This document shows positions 1-8,821 of a DNA stretch of 64,000 bases, in pieces. Below the pieces are notes generated by a model. That model was not told where the DNA came from. It was given only the letters and a program-made list of their open reading frames with translations, and did no database searches. The position numbers and the translations under genes are program-made. Source of the stretch: Akkermansia sp. RCC_12PD (GTDB taxonomy: Bacteria > Verrucomicrobiota > Verrucomicrobiia > Verrucomicrobiales > Akkermansiaceae); assembly GCF_036417355.1 (NCBI RefSeq), contig NZ_CP143889.1, positions 2,170,001-2,234,000 of the forward strand, given 5' to 3'. The stretch's first letter is position 1. Each line of letters begins with the position of its first letter.

Positions 1-365
1 AGTTCATCATGGGCATGCCGGAGGGCTACCAGACCGTGCTTGGCGACGGCGGAAGCGGCCTGTCCGGAGGCCAGCGCCAGCGCGTGGCGATTGCCCGCGC
101 GTTTTTGAAAGACGCCCCGATCCTGATTCTTGACGAAGCCACCGCCTCCCTTGACGCGGAAAGCGAGGCCCAGATCCAGCATGAACTGGACCGGCTGGTG
201 GAAGGCAGAACGGCGCTGATCGTAGCCCACCGCTTCAGCTCCATCCGGGTGGCGACGCGCATTCTGGTGTTTGAGGATGGCCGCATCGTCGGGGACGGCA
301 CCCATGAGCAATTATATGCCTCCTGCCCCCTGTACCGGGAACTGTACGACCGCCAGTCCCTGTAA
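1..365 (+). CDS. ABC exporter ATP-binding domain, C-terminal part (5' end outside window)
   Basis: This is the last ~120 residues of an ABC transporter nucleotide-binding domain, open from the window edge in the frame starting at base 3. Visible motifs in order are the ABC signature LSGGQRQR, Walker [13 protein letters not shown], and the H-loop histidine in IVAHRFSS. The ending, with a 'GTHEQL' motif followed by a short tail, is typical of type IV exporters (MsbA/multidrug type), where the ATPase is fused behind six membrane helices. Walker A and the membrane domain lie outside the window, so the substrate cannot be inferred. A gap of about 150 bases without a convincing gene follows before the mutase gene. 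Confidence 0.9.
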   Translation, partial: FIMGMPEGYQTVLGDGGSGLSGGQRQRVAIARAFLKDAPILILDEATASLDAESEAQIQHELDRLVEGRTALIVAHRFSSIRVATRILVFEDGRIVGDGTHEQLYASCPLYRELYDRQSL

Positions 366-515
366 AGGGACTGCGGCGGAAGGGCCGGTTTTGCGGGAAG
401 AAAGGGCCGGGCTTCCCTCCCGGCGGCTGGCCGGAGGAAATATGGCTGTTTTTTCTCAAGGCATGGAGGAAAGAGCTATTGTCAAACAGGATGCATGATG
501 TAGTATTCCGCCAGC

Positions 516-2456
516 ATGAATACATTGGACGAATCTCTGACGAACGCCGTGAAAGAGGGTAGGCTTTTGGAATCTTCCCTGACCAACATCCGCCTTCTTC
601 TGGCGGGAACGAGGTCTCCCGTGGCGCGCCAGGCCGTGGAGGAGTTGGCCGCCGCCGGACAATGGCAGGAACTGAATGACCGTTTTTACAAAACCCTGGC
701 TTTCGGCACGGGGGGGCTCCGCGGCCGCACCATCGGTAATGTGGTCACGACTGCGGAAGAGGGGAAGGGCGGCGTGAACGGCCGTCCGGAATATCCCTGT
801 GTGGGAACGGCCTGCATGAACTACTTCAACGTGGGGCGTGCGATGCGCGGCCTGATCATCTATGTGAAAAAACACGTGGAGGCTACGGAGCCGGGAAGAA
901 AGCCCCGGCTGGTCATCGGGCACGATACGCGCCATTTCTCCCGTGACTTTGCCGAATTCTGCGCCGGAATCGGCACGGACCTGGGCTGTGACGTTTATCT
1001 GTTCGACAGCCCCCGCGCCACGCCGGAAATCTCCTTTGCCATCCGTGAACTGAATGCGGACTCCGGCGTCGTGCTGACCGCCAGTCACAACCCCTCCCAC
1101 GACAACGGCTTCAAGGCCTATTTCAGCGACGGCGCCCAGCTTGTCCCCCCGCATGACAAGGCGGTGATTACGGAAGTGAACGCCCTGACCTCGGAAGAAT
1201 ACGAACCCCTGCCGGAAAACCGGAGGGGAGAACTCCACGTGCTGGACTCCTCCTTTGACCGCATTTACATGGACAGGCTGAAATCCGTGCTTCTGCGCCC
1301 GGAACTCTTCGCCAAAGGAGGCGCCAAAATCGTTTACTCCAACCTGCACGGCACGGGCGGCCACATCATCGTTCCGCTGCTGAAGGAATTGGGCTGCAAT
1401 GTGCAGACCGTGGCGGCGCAGGACGTACAGGACGGACGTTTCCCGACCGTGGCTTCCCCGAACCCGGAAAATCCGCCGGCACTGGCCATGGCCATTGAAC
1501 AGGCGGACGCTTCCGGAGCGGACATCGTCATCGCTACGGACCCGGATGCGGACCGCATGGGCGTGGCCGTGCGTGGGGAAGACGGAAAAATGCACCTTCT
1601 GACGGGCAACCAGATCGGCTCCCTGCTGGCGTGGTACCGCTGCATGAGCATGTCGGAACTCGGCATCATCAATGACTCCAATCGTTCCCGCGCCGTCATG
1701 GTGAAAACATTCGTCACCACCGGGCTGCAGGACGCCATCGGCCACCACTTCGGGTATGAAGTGGTCAACGTACTCACGGGGTTCAAATACATTGCCCAGA
1801 AGCTTGGGAAATACGAGGAAGCCATCCCGGCGGAAAAACGCAGGGACTACCGCAGGATGAGCGAGGAGCAGACGCGGGCCCTGCGTCTGCAATACAGCCG
1901 CTACTTCGTTTTCGGCGGGGAGGAAAGCTACGGTTACCTGGCCCAGGACTTTGTGCGCGACAAGGATGCCAACTCCGCCGCCATCATCTTTGCGGAACTG
2001 GCCGCTTATGCGGAAAGCGCCGGAAAGAGCCTGCTGGAACTCCTGCATGAGCTCTTTGAAAAATTCGGCGTCTATCTGGAAATGGGCAAATCCCTGGTCA
2101 TGGAAGGTGCGGACGGTGCCGCCAAAATTGCGGCCCTCTCCGCATCCTACTCCGCCAATCCTCCCGCGGAACTGGACGGCGTTGCCGTCAGCGGCATCCG
2201 TGACTTTTCCAAGGGGGACATGGTGGACGTGGAAGGCGATCCCATCCCTGCGGAAAAGATGATCTTTGTGGACCTGGCGGACGGCCGCAGCTTTGCGGTA
2301 CGCCCTTCCGGCACGGAACCCAAGATCAAATACTACCTCTTCGGCCACGGGAAGCCGGGTGAGCCCGTGAAGGAGGCGCTGCCCAAGGTCCAGGCCTCTC
2401 TGGACTCCCTGTGGGCGGCCGTGGAAAAGGATGCCCGCACCCGTTCCGACAGCTAA
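516..2456 (+). CDS. phosphoglucomutase/phosphomannomutase (alpha-D-phosphohexomutase family)
   Basis: A 646-residue cytoplasmic enzyme that interconverts hexose 1- and 6-phosphates, feeding nucleotide-sugar and glycogen metabolism. All four family motifs are present in order: the catalytic phosphoserine loop TASHNPSHDNGFKAYF, the metal-binding loop DPDADRMGVAV, the sugar-binding loop GGEESYGYL, and the phosphate-binding loop RPSGTEPKIKYYL near the C terminus. The length is somewhat above the usual 550-600 residues and fits the PgcA/PGM2-like subgroup. The ATG at 516 is used because it begins the conserved N-terminal helical region. A strong hairpin follows the stop codon, so the gene appears to end its own transcript. 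Specificity for glucose or mannose phosphate cannot be read from the motifs. Confidence 0.93.
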   Translation: MNTLDESLTNAVKEGRLLESSLTNIRLLLAGTRSPVARQAVEELAAAGQWQELNDRFYKTLAFGTGGLRGRTIGNVVTTAEEGKGGVNGRPEYPCVGTACMNYFNVGRAMRGLIIYVKKHVEATEPGRKPRLVIGHDTRHFSRDFAEFCAGIGTDLGCDVYLFDSPRATPEISFAIRELNADSGVVLTASHNPSHDNGFKAYFSDGAQLVPPHDKAVITEVNALTSEEYEPLPENRRGELHVLDSSFDRIYMDRLKSVLLRPELFAKGGAKIVYSNLHGTGGHIIVPLLKELGCNVQTVAAQDVQDGRFPTVASPNPENPPALAMAIEQADASGADIVIATDPDADRMGVAVRGEDGKMHLLTGNQIGSLLAWYRCMSMSELGIINDSNRSRAVMVKTFVTTGLQDAIGHHFGYEVVNVLTGFKYIAQKLGKYEEAIPAEKRRDYRRMSEEQTRALRLQYSRYFVFGGEESYGYLAQDFVRDKDANSAAIIFAELAAYAESAGKSLLELLHELFEKFGVYLEMGKSLVMEGADGAAKIAALSASYSANPPAELDGVAVSGIRDFSKGDMVDVEGDPIPAEKMIFVDLADGRSFAVRPSGTEPKIKYYLFGHGKPGEPVKEALPKVQASLDSLWAAVEKDARTRSDS

Positions 2457-2467
2457 ATATTGTTAAC

Positions 2468-2509
2468 AAATTCGCCCCGGCTACTACGCAATGTGGACGG
2501 GGCGAATTT
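2468..2509 (+). terminator. Rho-independent-like hairpin after the hexomutase gene
   Basis: A perfect 12-base-pair inverted repeat (AAATTCGCCCCG at 2468-2479 and its complement at 2498-2509) with an 18-base loop lies 11 bases after the mutase stop and is followed by a T-rich stretch. It would also fold ahead of the downstream lipoprotein gene. Confidence 0.75.
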
Positions 2510-2553
2510 ATTTTCTTGCCAAAGGAGGCGGATTTGAGCAGTTTATAGTCCTT

Positions 2554-3099
2554 ATGACATTTGCGGTTCAAAAACCCCTCTGCCTGGTTTCCGCTCTGTT
2601 TGCCGGGCTTATACTCTCCTCCTGCTCCTCTTCCCAACAACAAGTTGAAGCTCCTGCGCGCCTTCCCGCCTACAGCTTCGTTCCCGGGAAGACGGCCGTT
2701 CTCCACAACGGAAAAGCTATTCCCCCCAGGAATGCCCCCGTCCAGGTGAAACGGGCCATCGCAGCAGCCAACTCTCTAGTCAATAAACCCTACCGGATGG
2801 GGGGCGGCCACAGGAAGCACTATGATACTCATTACGACTGTTCCGGCAGCACCTCTTTTGTCTTGAAAGAAGCCGGCCTCCTGACTTCCACCCGCCATTC
2901 CAAGCTGTTCCTTAATTACGGGCAGAAAGGGTCCGGGGACTGGATCTCCGTTTATGCCAAGAACGGGCACGTTTTTCTGGTCATCTGCGGCCTCCGGTTT
3001 GACACTTCCGGCAGCGGCAGGCGCGGCGAAGGCCCGCGCTGGAGGGTGGACGGCCGGAACACCAGGAACTTCCTGGTGCGCCATCCTACGGGACTTTAA
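2554..3099 (+). CDS. NlpC/P60-like cell-wall lipoprotein
   Basis: A small lipoprotein of about 181 residues. From the ATG at 2554 the N terminus is a hydrophobic signal with the lipobox LSSC, so lipidation and envelope location are expected; the reading frame is open further upstream but those extra residues would overlap the terminator hairpin. The C-terminal half resembles the NlpC/P60 papain-like fold: a cysteine in HYDCSGSTSF and a histidine in NGHVFLVI in the usual order. This predicts cleavage of peptide stems in peptidoglycan. The third polar residue of the triad was not identified. It sits just upstream of ftsA, a plausible place for a wall-remodelling protein, but it has its own spacing and may be transcribed separately. 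Confidence 0.7.
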   Translation: MTFAVQKPLCLVSALFAGLILSSCSSSQQQVEAPARLPAYSFVPGKTAVLHNGKAIPPRNAPVQVKRAIAAANSLVNKPYRMGGGHRKHYDTHYDCSGSTSFVLKEAGLLTSTRHSKLFLNYGQKGSGDWISVYAKNGHVFLVICGLRFDTSGSGRRGEGPRWRVDGRNTRNFLVRHPTGL

Positions 3100-3213
3100 C
3101 CCGTCCTCTGCGGTTTCAGGCCGTGTTTTTTGTGTATGTTCGCACGGGCTTTCTTGATCAATGAAGCCTGATGTGCTATCAGGTGTGAGGACGTTGATAG
3201 TTCCTTGACTTTC

Positions 3214-4425
3214 ATGGCTAAGACAAAAATTCACGTAGGGCTTGAAATAGGTACGAGCAAAACCTGCATGGTCGTGGGCGAAGTGAAGCCGGACGCGACC
3301 GTGACGATCATCGGCGTGGGTGAAGTTCCTAGCGAGGGGGTGGTGCGCGGAGAAATAGAAGACACCTCCAAGGTCATCCAGTGCGTTTACGACGCCTGGA
3401 ACATGGCCCAGGACCATGCGGATGTGGACATCATGACCGTTTACCTCTCCGTGACGGGGGCCCACATCGTGGGACAGAACAACCGCGGCACCTTCCGCCT
3501 GCCTCCGGATGAAAGCATCATTTCCCAGGAGCACATGGACGAGGTGACGGAAATCGCCCGCGACGTAGCCCTGGGACCGGAACAATTCGTCCTGCACCGC
3601 GTGCCGGGCCTCTTCTCCGTGGACGGGCAGGAAAACCTGACCAATCCCGCCGGACTGACCGGCAGGACGCTGGACATTGACTGCCACATCATTCACGGCA
3701 TCAAATCCCGCATCACCAACTCCTTCCGCTGCGTCAGAGAAGTGCCTCTGGACATTGCGGACGTGGTCTTTGCGCCCATCGCTACGGCCCAGTTCGTGCT
3801 CAACAGGCAGGTGAAGCAGGCGGGTGCGCTCCTGATAGACATGGGGGCGGGCACCACGGACTATGTGCTGTATCTGGACGGCCAGCTCGTGGCCTCCGGC
3901 TGCGTGCCGCTGGGCGGGGACCATATCTCCAACGACATCACCCTGATGACCGGCATTCCCCTTCCGCAGGCGGAACTGCTGAAAAAGACGGAGGGTGACG
4001 CCAACAGCTTCTCCGGAAAAACCAATGAAATGGTGCGCGTGCGCGGGGAAGGCGGCATGAAGGACGCCGCGGTTGAACGCAACGTGCTCAATGAAATCAT
4101 ACGTTCCCGCCTGCTGGAAATCTTCAATCTGGTCAAATCCTCCCTGCCCAAGGACACCTTCAAGGGCAACCGCTGCCACGGAGTCTATCTGTGCGGAGGC
4201 GCCAGCCTGATGCGCGGCGTGGGCGAACTCGCCTCCCACGTATTCGGCGTGGCGATCAGCCGCCCAACGCTGTCCAAAAACGGAGCCCCCTCCTACCTGG
4301 ACGACCCGCGGTATTGCACGGCCATCGGCCTGATCCGCTACGCCCAGATTCTGGACGCGGAGCTGCCGCCGCAGCGGAGCTGGCTGGGCCGCCTCTTCGG
4401 CCTCTTCTCCAAGGAACGCTCCTGA
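3214..4425 (+). CDS. ftsA: cell division protein FtsA
   Basis: An actin-like ATPase of 403 residues that tethers FtsZ filaments to the membrane. Actin-fold motifs are visible: phosphate-1 GLEIGTSKTCMVV, phosphate-2 LLIDMGAGTTDYVLY and the adenosine loop GVYLCGGASLMRGV. The protein ends in a short amphipathic stretch (RSWLGRLFGLFSKERS), the expected membrane-targeting helix. The ATG at 3214 is preferred over a TTG three codons earlier. The gene is followed after 21 bases by ftsZ, the classic order, and the two are probably co-transcribed. Confidence 0.93.
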   Translation: MAKTKIHVGLEIGTSKTCMVVGEVKPDATVTIIGVGEVPSEGVVRGEIEDTSKVIQCVYDAWNMAQDHADVDIMTVYLSVTGAHIVGQNNRGTFRLPPDESIISQEHMDEVTEIARDVALGPEQFVLHRVPGLFSVDGQENLTNPAGLTGRTLDIDCHIIHGIKSRITNSFRCVREVPLDIADVVFAPIATAQFVLNRQVKQAGALLIDMGAGTTDYVLYLDGQLVASGCVPLGGDHISNDITLMTGIPLPQAELLKKTEGDANSFSGKTNEMVRVRGEGGMKDAAVERNVLNEIIRSRLLEIFNLVKSSLPKDTFKGNRCHGVYLCGGASLMRGVGELASHVFGVAISRPTLSKNGAPSYLDDPRYCTAIGLIRYAQILDAELPPQRSWLGRLFGLFSKERS

Positions 4426-4446
4426 CACCCCCACATCCCTATCACC

Positions 4447-5886
4447 ATGCTGGACTTTTCTACACGGGAACCGGCCGCGCGGTCCGGAAAAACCTGCCTC
4501 TTCGGTGCAGGTTCCGCAGGCACCAAGGTCATGGAGGAAGTGCTGGCCCTGGCGCCGCAGACCTCCTCCGTATGCGCCATGAATCTGGACGCACGCCTGC
4601 TGAACGCCTCCTCCGTCCCCTGCAAGATTCATCTGGGCGCCAGAATCACCCGGGGGCTGGGATCGGGCGGGGACGCCTCCGTGGGCGCCCAGGCGGCGCG
4701 GGAAAGTGAATCCGCCATCCTGCGGGCCCTGGAAGGCTGCGACCTGGCCGTCATCGCCGCCGGGCTTGGCGGCGGTACGGGGTCCGGCGTGGCTCCGGAA
4801 GTCGCACGGCTTGCCAAGGAACAGGGCGCCTATGTCGTCAGCGTCGTTATCCGTCCTTTCGGTTTTGAGGGGGAACGCCGTTCCTCCCTTGCGGATGAAG
4901 CGCTGGCCCGGCTGGCCCTGTACTCGGACATGGTGCTGCGCTTTGACAACGACGCCATGGAAAGCCTGATTGATTCCGACAAGGGAGTGCTGGAAGCCTT
5001 CTCCGTCGTCAACGCCCTCATGGCGCGCGCCGTGCTGATCGTACCCTCCCTTCTCGACTCCTCCGGGAGCCTGCTCCAGGTTGGTCTGGACGACCTGCTG
5101 TGCGTGGCCGGAGCGGGGAAAGGCATCTGTTCCTTCGGCGTGGCGGAATCTTCCGTGAACGCCCCTGTGGAGGAAATACTGGCGCAGGTGAAAAATTCCC
5201 CCCTCTTTCTGGAAAAGCGCCTGAGTGCGGTGGACGATGTTCTGGTGCTGGTCCGCGGCGGAGCTTCCCTGACCCTCCAGCGTCTGGAAATGCTGGTGAA
5301 CGGCATGGCGGAAATGCTGGGCGGTTCCGTGCGCCTCCATATCGGCGCGAGCGTGGCGGACGGCATGGATGACCGTCTGGCATTGACCGTACTGGGTGTC
5401 GTGCCGGCGGAAAAAACGGCGTCCCGCCCCGTTCCGCCCCTGAAGCCGGAAACGGCGGCACCTGTGGAACCGGAATTGGTGCCGGAGGAAAGTCTTTTTG
5501 CGGGGGCCGGGAAAACCATTCAGCCTTCTTTCCCCGCGGCGATGCCGGAACCCGAACCGGAGCGGCCCGTTCCCTCCGTCAAGAGCAATGAGCACGAACT
5601 GGAAGAGGAACTGGTGCCGGTAAGGTCGGTCCTCCCGGCGCCGGGTGCCGTCCCGCCGCCGGAAAGCCCCCTGGTGGAGGAAAAAGGCGGGACGGATGAA
5701 AAACCGGAGGAAGAACCGGAACCCGCTCCCGACATCAAGGGGCTGGAGGAAGGCGCTTCCCCCGCGGAGGGCGAGGAAGAACGCGCCGGGCACGGCTTGT
5801 TCGCCCGCGTGCGCCCCCTCATTCTGGACGGGGAAGACCTGGACCTTCCCCCGGCGCTGAGAAAAAGGAAACCGGACCAGAACTGA
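4447..5886 (+). CDS. ftsZ: cell division protein FtsZ, divergent
   Basis: A tubulin-like GTPase of 479 residues forming the division ring. The GTP-binding signature reads GLGGGTGSGVAPEVA, T2 reads NLDARLL and T5 reads RPFGFEGERR. T1, normally glycine-rich, is LFGAGSAGTKVMEEV, and the T7 catalytic loop (NxDFxD in most FtsZ) aligns here as QVGLDD, keeping only the second Asp. Residues from about 325 to 460 form a long Pro/Glu-rich linker, ending in DLDLPPALRKRK, which matches the C-terminal peptide that binds FtsA. The stop codon overlaps the next start by one base (TGATG), suggesting translational coupling. Divergent FtsZ is known in Verrucomicrobiota; the loop alignment is by eye. Confidence 0.9.
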   Translation: MLDFSTREPAARSGKTCLFGAGSAGTKVMEEVLALAPQTSSVCAMNLDARLLNASSVPCKIHLGARITRGLGSGGDASVGAQAARESESAILRALEGCDLAVIAAGLGGGTGSGVAPEVARLAKEQGAYVVSVVIRPFGFEGERRSSLADEALARLALYSDMVLRFDNDAMESLIDSDKGVLEAFSVVNALMARAVLIVPSLLDSSGSLLQVGLDDLLCVAGAGKGICSFGVAESSVNAPVEEILAQVKNSPLFLEKRLSAVDDVLVLVRGGASLTLQRLEMLVNGMAEMLGGSVRLHIGASVADGMDDRLALTVLGVVPAEKTASRPVPPLKPETAAPVEPELVPEESLFAGAGKTIQPSFPAAMPEPEPERPVPSVKSNEHELEEELVPVRSVLPAPGAVPPPESPLVEEKGGTDEKPEEEPEPAPDIKGLEEGASPAEGEEERAGHGLFARVRPLILDGEDLDLPPALRKRKPDQN

Positions 5887-7253
5887 TGCCTTCTCCCCGC
5901 GCGTCCAGGTTGTGGTTTTGGGCGATAATTCTCGCCTCCCTCCTGTATGTGGCTCTGCTCAGTTGGTGGAGTCCGTTCACGTCCGATACGTACCACCATG
6001 CCCTCACGGGCATGGAACACCGTTTTTCCTTCACTCTGGTCTGGGAACGCTGTGTGGATTCCTACATGACCTGGAATCCCAGGATAGGGGAATATCTGGC
6101 ATTTGCGGTGGCGACGGCCGGCAAATGGCTCTTTATCCTGCTCAATCCCCTGGTGCAGGTCGGTCTGGCGCTGATGATGTTCTACCTGGCTGCCGGGCGG
6201 AGGGTGAACCCCCGCTCCTGGCCGGGCGTGCGGCTGTTCGGACTGGGCCTGCTCCTGCTGTTCACCTGTACGGCCCGTCCCGGCGTCACCATTTACTGGC
6301 TCTCCGGGGCAACCAACTATTCCTGGGCCGCCGCCCTGTGGCTGGGATTCCTGTGCCTGTACCGCGGTCTGGCGGAAACGGAAAACCAAGCGCCGTCCGG
6401 CTGGCGCAGGTGGGCGGCCGTGCTGGTTCTGGGATTCCTGGCGGGCATGACTAATGAAAACAACATCCCCGGGACGTGGCTCCTGCTGGGAATCTTGTTC
6501 CTCTTCGTCCGCGTGGTCCGGAGGAAAAAACTGCCGCTGTGGTTTTATGGAGGCCTTGCGGCGCACGTGGCGGGTTCGTGCTGCATGCTGTTCGCCCCCG
6601 GAGTCTCGGCCCGGATGAACTCCGCCGCGCCCGGCTGCGCCGTGCCTCTCTCCGGCATTCCGGACAGGCTGGAATCCGTTCCCGTCCTGCTTGCCAGAAT
6701 GCATGAATACCTGGCGCTTCCCCTCTTGCTGGGCCTGGCTGCGGCCTGGATACTGTGGAAACATTCCGGCAGGGACCGGAAGGCGTTTCTTCCGTGGAGA
6801 ACGGAAATGGGAACGGCAGCGGCCTGTATAGTGACGGCATATGCCATGGCGCTCTCCTTCTGTGCCGCCGTGATTCCGGCGGACCATGCCATGTTCTCTG
6901 CAACCGTGTTGTTCGGTACGGGCGTCATGGCACTGATCCATGTCTGGTACGGCCTTCCCGGCGCTGTTCCCCGTCCGCGGATATTCATTGTCTTCTTTCT
7001 GGTCTTCTCCAGCGCATGCGTTGCCTCCACGCTGTACGACCACCTGCTGATGTACCGCCAGCACCGGGAACGCGTCAACATGATTCTGAAACAAAAAAAA
7101 GCCGGAATCCGGGACCTTTCCGTTCCGCCTTTCTCCCGTCCGTCGCCCTGGTGTTCCTTCATCTTCTGGGTGGATTTGTCCGAATCGCCGGAGGACTATG
7201 TTAACCGTGGCGCGGCCTCCTACTATGGAATCCGGAGTATCAGGACAAAATAA
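5886..7253 (+). CDS. polytopic membrane protein, DUF6056-like
   Basis: A 455-residue protein with roughly nine to ten hydrophobic segments spread over its length. Conserved-looking short motifs such as WNPRIGEYLAF in the first extracellular loop and MTNENNIPGTW around residue 190 resemble the DUF6056 family, integral membrane proteins related to GT-C glycosyltransferases of the surface polysaccharide type. No catalytic function can be assigned. Its start overlaps the ftsZ stop by one base, so it is probably translated from the ftsA-ftsZ transcript; whether it has anything to do with division is unknown. Confidence 0.6.
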   Translation: MPSPRASRLWFWAIILASLLYVALLSWWSPFTSDTYHHALTGMEHRFSFTLVWERCVDSYMTWNPRIGEYLAFAVATAGKWLFILLNPLVQVGLALMMFYLAAGRRVNPRSWPGVRLFGLGLLLLFTCTARPGVTIYWLSGATNYSWAAALWLGFLCLYRGLAETENQAPSGWRRWAAVLVLGFLAGMTNENNIPGTWLLLGILFLFVRVVRRKKLPLWFYGGLAAHVAGSCCMLFAPGVSARMNSAAPGCAVPLSGIPDRLESVPVLLARMHEYLALPLLLGLAAAWILWKHSGRDRKAFLPWRTEMGTAAACIVTAYAMALSFCAAVIPADHAMFSATVLFGTGVMALIHVWYGLPGAVPRPRIFIVFFLVFSSACVASTLYDHLLMYRQHRERVNMILKQKKAGIRDLSVPPFSRPSPWCSFIFWVDLSESPEDYVNRGAASYYGIRSIRTK

Positions 7254-7740
7254 AAGGGGAATAACTTCCTGCCTGTCTTCCTTTCTTCCGGTTGTTTTTT
7301 CCCTGCGACAAGGTACGGGTTGTGGAGCGTGGAAATGTGCGGGCCGCCCGGATGGAAACGGCCTGAAACTGGGAGGAAAAGAAAAAATGAAATACGGAAG
7401 CTGAATGGAAAATATCCCGTTGGGGGAAGCGCGGATGCGGAAAAAGTCAAATTGAGAGGCTGGTGGAGAGGCAAGGAAAAGCGGATTTACATCCGGCAGG
7501 AAAAAAGACTTTATGGAAACGGTGATTGCTTTTTGGCGGGAAACAGGTAGGCCGTGGAAGAACAAAACCTTCAGCCGGAATTCGGCCATGAGGAAACAAA
7601 CGGTTGAATGGACTGGATAGCAAGGCGGAATACTTGGACGGAATCTTTGTGCAGAAATCATCGCGAACATAATCACGTCAGGGAAATGCGGTTTTCTTCT
7701 TTCTGCTGTCCGCTCTGATGGATATTCCAACGCTTGCCCA
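7254..7740. other. intergenic stretch before the CRISPR array, no gene seen
   Basis: About 490 bases between the membrane protein gene and the leader-distal end of the CRISPR array. Short open frames exist on both strands but none has a recognisable product, convincing ribosome-binding site or consistent codon use. I see no cas gene remnant, insertion sequence or structured RNA here. Confidence 0.5.
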
Positions 7741-8511
7741 AACGGTTTAGTCGCACCTCATGTGAGGTGCGACAAAAGCCTTGTTGCTCCGGTCATGCGT
7801 CAGCCCGGTTTCAATCCACGCACCTCGTGTGAGGTGCGACAGTCATGGGACATCAAGATTTTTGATTACTGGTGGTTTCAATCCACGCACCTCGTGTGAG
7901 GTGCGACTAGTGGACGTGGTCGAAAATCTGGTCGCATTGGACGTTTCAATCCACGCACCTCGTGTGAGGTGCGACCCGACAGCCAAAAATGGATCATCGA
8001 CCCCAGCACAGTTTCAATCCACGCACCTCGTGTGAGGTGCGACTGTCCATGATGCCGGGATACCGGTACAATATCAAGTTTCAATCCACGCACCTCGTGT
8101 GAGGTGCGACTCGCCTACCAAAGATGGATTGGCCGTACCATCAGGTTTCAATCCACGCACCTCGTGTGAGGTGCGACACATGTATTCGCCATTAAGCTGG
8201 TTGTAGTAGGCGTTTCAATCCACGCACCTCGTGTGAGGTGCGACCGCCTATCTCTCCGAGATTCTTAAACTTCTCTGGTTTCAATCCACGCACCTCGTGT
8301 GAGGTGCGACCTTGTGTCATACTTGCTATTGAGTGAGTTATGAAGTTTCAATCCACGCACCTCGTGTGAGGTGCGACGTCAATCTTTCTCCTTGTAATAT
8401 CCCACAAAAGAGTTTCAATCCACGCACCTCGTGTGAGGTGCGACAAACTTATTTTTAGACTGTTTCAAAAATCGTTTTGTTTCAATCCACGCACCTCGTG
8501 TGAGGTGCGAC
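7741..8511 (-). CRISPR. CRISPR array, type I-C-like repeat, 11 exact repeats plus one degenerate repeat
   Basis: Eleven identical 33-base repeats start at 7808, 7875, 7943, 8011, 8078, 8145, 8212, 8278, 8345, 8412 and 8479, separated by spacers of 33-35 bases. A twelfth, degenerate repeat occupies 7741-7773: its right 22 bases match with one change but its left 11 have diverged. On the minus strand the repeat begins GTCGCACCTCACACGAGG and ends GGATTGAAAC, the pattern of type I-C (Dvulg) repeats, with an internal palindrome able to form the crRNA stem. Both the GAAAC end and the decayed repeat on the left indicate transcription leftward, with the leader to the right of 8511. No cas1, cas2, cas3 or cascade gene is in the window. 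Confidence 0.97.
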
Positions 8512-8821
8512 GGCAGGGGAGGTATCCGGCTGATGTTCAGGTGGGCAGAGGATGTTTTGCGCCAACCTGTTTATCAGAGGGATATTTCCAACCCGCCGTT
8601 TATTGTTTCCATGATGTCAATATGCAGTCCTCAATAACTTGTAGCAATCGCCGGTGTCCCGGGAATTTTCTGTGAGCTTGAGGTTGGCGCTGTCCGGCAG
8701 AAGGGAGGCGGGCATGTTCCTTCTTTCTGCCCTGGCATTCCAAGGTGGAAGGGAGTTTATCCGGAAAGCTCAAGCGCGTCCAGTTTCCTTTCCGGTGAAC
8801 AGGGAAGGAATGTTCTTTCCT
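8512..8821 (-). promoter_or_regulatory. probable CRISPR leader region; no gene
   Basis: About 310 bases between the first leader-proximal repeat and the end of the metallophosphoesterase gene. Given the inferred leftward transcription of the array, the part adjacent to 8511 should contain the leader and promoter. I could not pick out a confident -35/-10 pair. A weak 8-base-pair inverted repeat at 8761-8768 and 8788-8795 may help end the phosphoesterase transcript, but it lacks a T-run. Confidence 0.45.

Noticed and set aside
456-2348. Long minus-strand open frame opposite the hexomutase gene
   Set aside because: It is antisense to a gene with all family motifs, and its translation is low-complexity with no recognisable domain; high G+C gives long antisense frames.
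2776-5793. About 1000-codon minus-strand open frame opposite ftsA and ftsZ
   Set aside because: It lies opposite two clearly identified genes, and its His/Gln/Gly/Arg-rich translation is typical of an antisense shadow.
7781-8093. Short open frames running through the CRISPR repeats
   Set aside because: They only read through repeats and spacers, giving repeated VSIHAPRVRC-type peptides; not genes.
8445-8478. Possible self-targeting: this spacer resembles about 16 bases near 38330
   Set aside because: The match (agactgttt-aaaaat with one difference) is short, AT-rich and does not extend over the spacer; chance is the simplest explanation.
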